Shown here piece by piece: positions 58,923-64,000 of a stretch of DNA of 64,000 nt (positions are counted from its first letter, which is position 1; the number at the start of each line of letters is the position of its first letter). The stretch is from NCBI RefSeq assembly GCF_027941835.1, contig NZ_CP116005.1, positions 2,681,501 through 2,745,500 on the forward strand, in the 5' to 3' direction. The position numbers were made by a program, and so were the translations under genes. The stretch is from Sphingosinicella microcystinivorans (lineage in GTDB: Bacteria > Pseudomonadota > Alphaproteobacteria > Sphingomonadales > Sphingomonadaceae). The notes under the pieces were generated by a model. The model saw only the letters and a program-made list of their open reading frames with translations. It was not told the origin of the DNA and did no database searches.

Positions 58923-60425
58923 TCAGTTGGCCCGGCGGATCACCCGGCCGGGCGTGGCGCCGGTCGGCTTGCCCGCCTCGACGACGGCGACGCCGTTCAC
59001 CCAGACCGTGCGGATTCCCACGGGCAAGGCCGCGGGGTTTTCGATCGTCGCGCGGTCGGCGACGGTCGCGGGATCGAACAGCACGAGGTCGGCGGCCTGC
59101 CCCGCGGCGATGCGGCCGCGGTCGCGGATGCCCATGTGATCGGCGGCAAGCCCGCTCATCTTGTGCACGGCCTCCTCGAGCGTCAGCCGCCCGGTCTCGC
59201 GCACCATCCACGCGAGCACGCGCGGGAAGGCGCCCGCGCCGCGCGGGTGCGCGTCCTCGATGCCGCCGTCCGAGCTGATGTTGCTGTGCGGCCACGCGAT
59301 GAGCGCGGCAACATCGTCCTCGGCCATCGAACGGCCGATCACGGTGTTGGAGAGGCCCTTCGCCTCGCTCTCGACGATGAGGTCGAGATAGGCGCGCGCC
59401 GGGGGCACGCCACGCAGCGCCGCGACCTCCGCGACGGTCTTGCCGACATAGGCCGGGTTCGCGGGATATTCGGTGAGGCGCAGGTCTTCCGGCCGCGCCA
59501 TGTGCGCGAGCGCATACTCGGCGGCGGCGAGATCGGTGAAATCGCGGCCGGGCATCAGCACCTGAAGGTTCGACTGCCAGTAGGTGTAGGGATAGACGTC
59601 CGCCGTCACGTCGATGCCCTCGCGCCGCGCCGCGTCGAGCTTGGCGAGGATCGGCGCCGTGCCGCCCCAGCGGTCGACGATGGCGATCTTGAAGTGCGAG
59701 ATCTGTACCGGAAGGCGCACGGTGCGGCCGATCTCCAGGATTTCGTCGATCGCGGCGTCGAGGCCGGTGTCCTCGCTCCTCATGTGGCTGATGTAGCGCC
59801 CGCCGTGGCGCGCCGCCGCGCGGGCGAGCGCCACGATCTCGGACGGCTCGGAATAGATGCCGGGATCGTACTCCAGCCCAGTCGACAGGCCGAGCGCGCC
59901 CGCGCGCATGTTCTCCTCGACGACCGCCGCCATCCGCTCCACCTCGGCGGGCGTCGCCGCGCGCTTGTAGTCCGCGCCCATCACGGCGCCGCGCACGCTG
60001 TTGTGGCCGATGTACGTCGCGACGTTCACGGCCGCCGGATGCGCCTCGCGCTTCGCGAACAGCTCGGCGACCGGCAGGGGGCCGCCGCCGTCCTGCCCGG
60101 CGACGATGGTGGTGATGCCCTGCGCCGCCGCCGCGAGCGCGTCCGGATGCGCGTCGAGGCCGCCGTCGTGGTGGCTGTGCGTGTCGATGAAGCCGGGCGC
60201 GAGGACGAGGCCGCTGCCGTCGACGATGCGGGTCGCCTTGCCGCGCGCGCCGGGGCCGACCGCGGCGATGCGGCCGTCCTCCACGCGGACGTCGGCCGTG
60301 CGCGCCGCAGCGCCGGTCCCGTCGACGACGGCCGCGCCGACGATGACGAAGCTCTCCGCGGCGGACGGCGCCCCCCAGAGCGCGACCGCCGACACGAGCG
60401 CCGCGCGCAGCACCGATCGAATCAT
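58923..60425 (-). CDS. Secreted N-acyl-D-amino-acid deacylase family protein
   Basis: 500-aa amidohydrolase of the D-aminoacylase group. Signal peptide (about 1-23) implies a periplasmic site. Metal motif HSH at H83/H85 (DTHSHHDGG), later histidines in YISHMRSED and ISHFKIA, and the aspartate in NISSDGG. The zinc-ligand cysteine normally in the G-N-C-G loop is replaced (GQDGGG, Q111-D112). Starts at MIRSVLRAAL, which gives the signal peptide. It probably trims N-acylated D-amino acids or D-terminal peptides for the downstream enzymes. Confidence 0.9.
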   Translation of the reverse strand: MIRSVLRAALVSAVALWGAPSAAESFVIVGAAVVDGTGAAARTADVRVEDGRIAAVGPGARGKATRIVDGSGLVLAPGFIDTHSHHDGGLDAHPDALAAAAQGITTIVAGQDGGGPLPVAELFAKREAHPAAVNVATYIGHNSVRGAVMGADYKRAATPAEVERMAAVVEENMRAGALGLSTGLEYDPGIYSEPSEIVALARAAARHGGRYISHMRSEDTGLDAAIDEILEIGRTVRLPVQISHFKIAIVDRWGGTAPILAKLDAARREGIDVTADVYPYTYWQSNLQVLMPGRDFTDLAAAEYALAHMARPEDLRLTEYPANPAYVGKTVAEVAALRGVPPARAYLDLIVESEAKGLSNTVIGRSMAEDDVAALIAWPHSNISSDGGIEDAHPRGAGAFPRVLAWMVRETGRLTLEEAVHKMSGLAADHMGIRDRGRIAAGQAADLVLFDPATVADRATIENPAALPVGIRTVWVNGVAVVEAGKPTGATPGRVIRRAN

Positions 60426-60478
60426 GAATGCTCTCCCCTGCAAGCGATGTTCGGTTCATCGCCTGAATCCGGCTATTG

Positions 60479-60889
60479 TTATCTTTCTGACATAGCCGTC
60501 GGGATTGTGCAAGCCGCGATCGCGTCCATCTCGATGCAGGAGCCGAGCCGCAGTCCGCCGCCGCACGGCGCCACGATGCGCGCGGGCCGATGATCGCCGA
60601 ACATCTCCGCGCAGATCGCGTCCACCTGCGGCCAGTCCGCGAGGTCGGCGACATGCACGCCGAGCTTCGCGACATGCTGGAGCGACGACCCGGCGGCGGC
60701 GAGGATGATGGCGATCTGCTCGAGGCAATAGCGCGCCTGCGCGGCGACGGGCGGCGGCGCTTCGCCGGGGCGGCCGGCGCCGTTGCCGAGGATGCCCGAC
60801 ACGTAGACCGTGCCCTGATGCACGACCGCGTGCGAATAATGGCCGTGCGGCGGCGTCGCGCCGGGCGCGATGATCGTGCGCGGGGTCAT
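60479..60889 (-). CDS. RidA family enamine/imine deaminase
   Basis: 136-aa RidA/YjgF protein. The key residues R104 (RPARIVAP) and E120 (CIEMDAIA) sit where the family's catalytic Arg and Glu are. RidA proteins hydrolyse 2-aminoacrylate and other imines released by PLP dehydratases or amino-acid oxidases. One base separates it from the upstream PLP enzyme gene, fitting removal of that enzyme's reactive intermediate. Confidence 0.93.
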   Translation of the reverse strand: MTPRTIIAPGATPPHGHYSHAVVHQGTVYVSGILGNGAGRPGEAPPPVAAQARYCLEQIAIILAAAGSSLQHVAKLGVHVADLADWPQVDAICAEMFGDHRPARIVAPCGGGLRLGSCIEMDAIAACTIPTAMSER

Positions 60890-60890
60890 C

Positions 60891-62027
60891 TCACCAGCCC
60901 GAGAAGCGGGGCCAGCGCGCGGCGATCCTGCCGCTGCGGTCGGTGAGCAGATAGGCGGGGTGCTGCGCTGCCGTCGCGCAGGCGTGGTTGGGAAGCACGC
61001 GCAGCCGGGTGCCGATCGGATAGGCGGCGAGGTCGAGCGGCGTGCCGTCCCGGTGCCCGACGAGTCCGTGCTCCTGGTTGGCGCCGGTGACGACGAGATC
61101 GCCGATGATCGTGCCGTCCACGTCGCAGACGAGCCCGTAGCCCTGATCGACGCGCTGCCCCACCGTGCCGCGATCGCGCGACATCGCCATCCACCCGGCG
61201 TCGATGACGAGGCGGCCCTGCGCCTTCTGGTGGCCGATGACGGTCGCCAGCACCGAAAGCGCGATCTCGTCCGGGCGGCAGACGCCGATCCCGGCCATCA
61301 CGAGGTCCTGGAAGATATAGACGCCCGCGCGCACCTCGGTGATCCCGTCCAGCGCCCGCGCGAACAGCGCCGTCGGCGTCGATCCCATGCTGATCACGGG
61401 GCACGGCAGCCCCGCCGCCCGCAGCCTCCCTGCCGCGCGCACCAGCCCGGAGCGTTCGAGTTCGGCATGGGCGGCGATCGCGTCCGCGCCCTCGCAGCCG
61501 TAGCTGTCGCCCGCGTGGGTCAGCACGCCGCCGAAGAGGCCCGCGTCCGCGAGCGTGCGCCCGATGACGAGCAGGTCGTCCGCGTCCGGCGCGACGCCGG
61601 AGCGGTGGCCGTCGCAGTCCACCTCGATCAGCACCGCGATGCCGCTCTGCCCGGCAAGCGCGTCGGCGACCTCGCGCGCGACGCCCGCGTCGTCGAGGAT
61701 GATCTGCATACGGACGCCCGCATCCGCCAGCGCGCGGACGGCGTCCAGCTTCGCGGGAACGATGCCGACCGCGTAGAGGATGTCGTCGAAACCCGCCTCC
61801 GCGAACATGCGCGCTTCCAGCAGCGTCGACACGGTGATCGGCCCCGTGCCGTGCAGGACCGCGCGGAGGACATCCGGCGACTTGGCGGTCTTGACGTGCG
61901 GGCGGAAAGCGACGCCGAACGGCGCGAGATGCGCCTCCATCCGGCGGATGTTCGCGGCGAGGCGGGCCTCGTCGAGCACCAGCGCGGGCGTGGGCGCCTG
62001 AAGCAATGTTTCGGAAGCGGACGTCAT
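60891..62027 (-). CDS. PLP-dependent D-threonine aldolase / D-serine dehydratase-type enzyme (DSD1 family)
   Basis: About 378 aa, alanine-racemase-like barrel plus D-serine-dehydratase C-terminal domain. PLP lysine K46 in FRPHVKTAKS and the C-terminal metal ligands H-x-C in LPNHACATA are present. The family cleaves D-3-hydroxyamino acids or dehydrates D-serine. ATG 62027 has AAGG before it; another ATG at 62045 lies 4 bp from a palindrome and has no ribosome site. First gene of a five-gene minus-strand unit ending with the permease. Confidence 0.9.
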   Translation of the reverse strand: MTSASETLLQAPTPALVLDEARLAANIRRMEAHLAPFGVAFRPHVKTAKSPDVLRAVLHGTGPITVSTLLEARMFAEAGFDDILYAVGIVPAKLDAVRALADAGVRMQIILDDAGVAREVADALAGQSGIAVLIEVDCDGHRSGVAPDADDLLVIGRTLADAGLFGGVLTHAGDSYGCEGADAIAAHAELERSGLVRAAGRLRAAGLPCPVISMGSTPTALFARALDGITEVRAGVYIFQDLVMAGIGVCRPDEIALSVLATVIGHQKAQGRLVIDAGWMAMSRDRGTVGQRVDQGYGLVCDVDGTIIGDLVVTGANQEHGLVGHRDGTPLDLAAYPIGTRLRVLPNHACATAAQHPAYLLTDRSGRIAARWPRFSGW

Positions 62028-62049
62028 ATCGGCCTTGAATGTCATTTTT

Positions 62050-62062
62050 CTATCATAGATAG
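62050..62062. repeat. Palindrome in the D-amino-acid operon / S9 peptidase divergent region
   Basis: CTATC-ata-GATAG lies in the short gap between the divergent PLP enzyme and S9 peptidase genes. Possible operator; it does not match the rpiR palindrome. TGTTGTCA (62065-62072) nearby also occurs upstream of the TonB receptor at 49744. Confidence 0.35.
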
Positions 62063-62098
62063 TCTGTTGTCACGCTGCAATCGCAAAGGAACGCCGTG

Positions 62099-64000
62099 AT
62101 GATACGCCTTGCCCTGGCCTTTATGTTCCTCGCGGCGGTCCCTGTACATGCCGGAGCACGGGCCGAATCCACGCCGCTCACGGCGGCCGAGCTGCTGGAG
62201 GTGCCCGATGTCACCGACGTGCTCGTGGAGTCGGGGAAGCCCGTGGCGTGGGTCGAACGCACGGGCGGCGCGTACAACATCCTGCTGCGCGGGGACGCGG
62301 GCCCGACCGTCCGGCTCACGAGCAACAGTGCCGACGACGGCCAGCCGATTCGGCTGATCGCGTTCCTCACCGGGCCCGACCGCCTGCTCTTCGCATCGGG
62401 CGACGCGCAGAACCCCGCGAACCTCCCCGATCCGACGACCGCCCGCCTGCTGGCGGTTCCGCTCGCGGGCGGCGCGGCGCGCGATGCGGCCGCGCTGTTC
62501 GGCGGCAGCGTCGGCGATCCCGCCGTCAGCCCCGACGGCAGGCGCATCGCCTTCGTGCGGGGCAAGGACCTGTTGGTCGCGGACCGCGGCGGCGGCGTCC
62601 GGCGGCTGCTCACCGCGCGCAGCCGTCTCGCGGCGCCGGTGTGGTCGCCGGACGGGTCGCGCATCGCCTATGTCGTCGATCGCTCGGACGCCGACCGCGG
62701 CGTCTACAGCATGGTCGGCGTCGTCGATGTGGAAAGCCGGGAAACACGGTTCCTCAGCCCCGGCATCGGCGCCGACCACAACCCGGTGTGGTCGGCGGAC
62801 GGCGCGCGGGTCGCCTTCATCCGCCTCGGTTATCAGCCGCGCACGTGGCGCTTCTCCGATCTCGGCGATCACGCCCCGTTCTCGGTTCTCGTGGCGGATG
62901 CGGCGACCGGCGAGGTGCGGTCCGAATGGCGCGCGCCGCACGCGCGCGGCAGCCACTTTTCCGGCTTCGCGGCGGGCGAGGACTACGACATCGGCGCGCG
63001 CGGCAACCTGTTCTGGTCCGCGAACGGCCGTCTGGTCTTCCCTTACGAGAAAACCGGCTTCCGGGCGCTCTACGCGCTGGTGCCCGGCGGCGAGCCCGTG
63101 ATCCTGACGCCGCCGGACATCGAGGTGGACGGCGCCGTGCAGTCGCCCGACCGGCGGCGCATCCTCTACTGGTCGCCCGCGGCCGGGGACGGCGCCCGCC
63201 TCGATCTCTATCTCATCGACGGCAAGGCGGCGCCGCGGCGCCTTTCCGGCGGAGACCGGGCCGCGATCCGGTACGGCGCGCGGTTCGTGGACGACACGCG
63301 CATCGTCTGGCGCGAGGCGGGCGTGCGCATCCCCGAACGGCTCCGGACCGGCAGTCTGGACGACAGTCGGGGCGGCAAGGCCGAAACGCTCTCGACGCCC
63401 GCGCCCGCGCAGGCGCGTTTCGCCATGCTGCCCGGTGAGGCGGAGACGCTTACGCTCGCCGCGCCGGACGGCGGCGCCGTTCATGCCATCCTCTACCGGT
63501 CGCGGCAGGCGCCGGCGAACGGCCGCGCGCCGATCATCGTCCACGCGCACGGCGGCTCGCGCGACAAGGCCTATCCGGTGTGGCAGAGCTTCTTCGGTTC
63601 TCCGCCGGTGCTGCGCTATTTCCTTTCGCGCGGCTATCACGTCATGCAGGTCAACTACCGTTCCGGCACCGGCTACGGCCTCGAATTCCGGGAACCGGCG
63701 AGCTACGGCGCCAAGGGCAACGCCGACGTCGACGATTTCATCGCCGCCGCGCGCCACGCGGCCGCGCTGCCGTTCGTCGATCCCGCGCGCATGATCGCCT
63801 ACGGCCACAGTTACGGCGGGCACATCGTCGCGGCGGCGCTGGCGCGTTCCGACGTCTTCGCGGCGGGCGTCGATTCCGCGGGCGTCGGCGACTGGGTCTA
63901 CGAGATGGAAAGCGACAGCGGCGGGCCGCTGCCTTTACGGATTCCCGAGCGGCTGGAGATCGAACGCACGGCCTACGCGTCGTCCGCCGTCGCGCAGCTC
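62099..64000 (+). CDS. Secreted S9 family prolyl oligopeptidase-like peptidase (3' truncated by window)
   Basis: 634 residues are visible and the frame is open at the window end. Signal peptide (about 1-22, ending AGARA), a beta-propeller domain with SPDGRRIAFV and SPDGSRIAYVV repeats (about 140-460), then an alpha/beta hydrolase domain with nucleophile S571 in AYGHSYGGH. The catalytic aspartate and histidine lie beyond the edge. It cleaves oligopeptides in the periplasm. The start follows AAAGGA. Divergent from the D-amino-acid operon. Confidence 0.9.
   Translation, partial: MIRLALAFMFLAAVPVHAGARAESTPLTAAELLEVPDVTDVLVESGKPVAWVERTGGAYNILLRGDAGPTVRLTSNSADDGQPIRLIAFLTGPDRLLFASGDAQNPANLPDPTTARLLAVPLAGGAARDAAALFGGSVGDPAVSPDGRRIAFVRGKDLLVADRGGGVRRLLTARSRLAAPVWSPDGSRIAYVVDRSDADRGVYSMVGVVDVESRETRFLSPGIGADHNPVWSADGARVAFIRLGYQPRTWRFSDLGDHAPFSVLVADAATGEVRSEWRAPHARGSHFSGFAAGEDYDIGARGNLFWSANGRLVFPYEKTGFRALYALVPGGEPVILTPPDIEVDGAVQSPDRRRILYWSPAAGDGARLDLYLIDGKAAPRRLSGGDRAAIRYGARFVDDTRIVWREAGVRIPERLRTGSLDDSRGGKAETLSTPAPAQARFAMLPGEAETLTLAAPDGGAVHAILYRSRQAPANGRAPIIVHAHGGSRDKAYPVWQSFFGSPPVLRYFLSRGYHVMQVNYRSGTGYGLEFREPASYGAKGNADVDDFIAAARHAAALPFVDPARMIAYGHSYGGHIVAAALARSDVFAAGVDSAGVGDWVYEMESDSGGPLPLRIPERLEIERTAYASSAVAQL

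Overview
The window is one contiguous, very GC-rich (roughly two-thirds or more by eye) piece of a bacterial chromosome, most likely from the Sphingomonadales (Alphaproteobacteria). The reasons are the run of lysC, ptsP, a RodZ-like gene, ybgF/cpoB, tilS and ftsH, several large TonB-dependent receptors next to degradative enzymes, a LytS/LytTR pair, and a ligase-associated helicase/PdeM pair. The genus cannot be read from the sequence. I found no tRNA or rRNA gene, CRISPR array, transposase or phage gene.

Region 1 (about 0-31.7 kb) is mostly core or conserved: LytTR response regulator and histidine kinase, 2Fe-2S ferredoxin, AlkA-type glycosylase, YnfA protein, PdeM, an unusual double-DTGA aspartic protease, Lhr-like helicase, asd, LOG hydrolase, dienelactone hydrolase, M16 peptidase, lysC, flavin oxidoreductase, ptsP, rodZ-like, cpoB, tilS, ftsH, a secreted unknown, coniferyl-aldehyde-type dehydrogenase, pirin, a TonB-like unknown, a PEP-CTERM surface protein with a good sigma-54 promoter, a PepSY membrane protein, an APC permease and an HSL-type hydrolase.

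Region 2 (31.8-46.4 kb) holds a siderophore-type TonB receptor behind a Fur-box-like sequence, three end-to-end overlapping amidohydrolase genes (the middle one lacks the metal-binding HxH; the last is fused to a beta-propeller), an AraC regulator, a histone-deacetylase/acetylpolyamine-hydrolase homologue, an Lrp regulator, a second siderophore-type receptor and an amidase.

Region 3 (46.6-64 kb) is the most interesting. It starts with a Tat-exported FAD oxidoreductase resembling spermidine dehydrogenase. It then gathers homologues of both enzymes of the DgcN/DgcA D-glutamate pathway, a secreted N-acyl-D-amino-acid deacylase homologue, a RidA protein, a D-threonine-aldolase/D-serine-dehydratase-type enzyme, an APC permease, an M24 peptidase, a secreted serine-beta-lactamase-fold hydrolase, a frameshifted enterochelin-esterase-like gene, a TonB receptor, an RpiR regulator and a secreted S9 peptidase cut by the window edge. 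A 34-bp palindrome lies next to rpiR, and a diverged copy of it covers the predicted -10 of dgcA. I infer a regulon that imports and degrades D-amino-acid-containing or N-acylated peptides; D-glutamate is the best-supported substrate.
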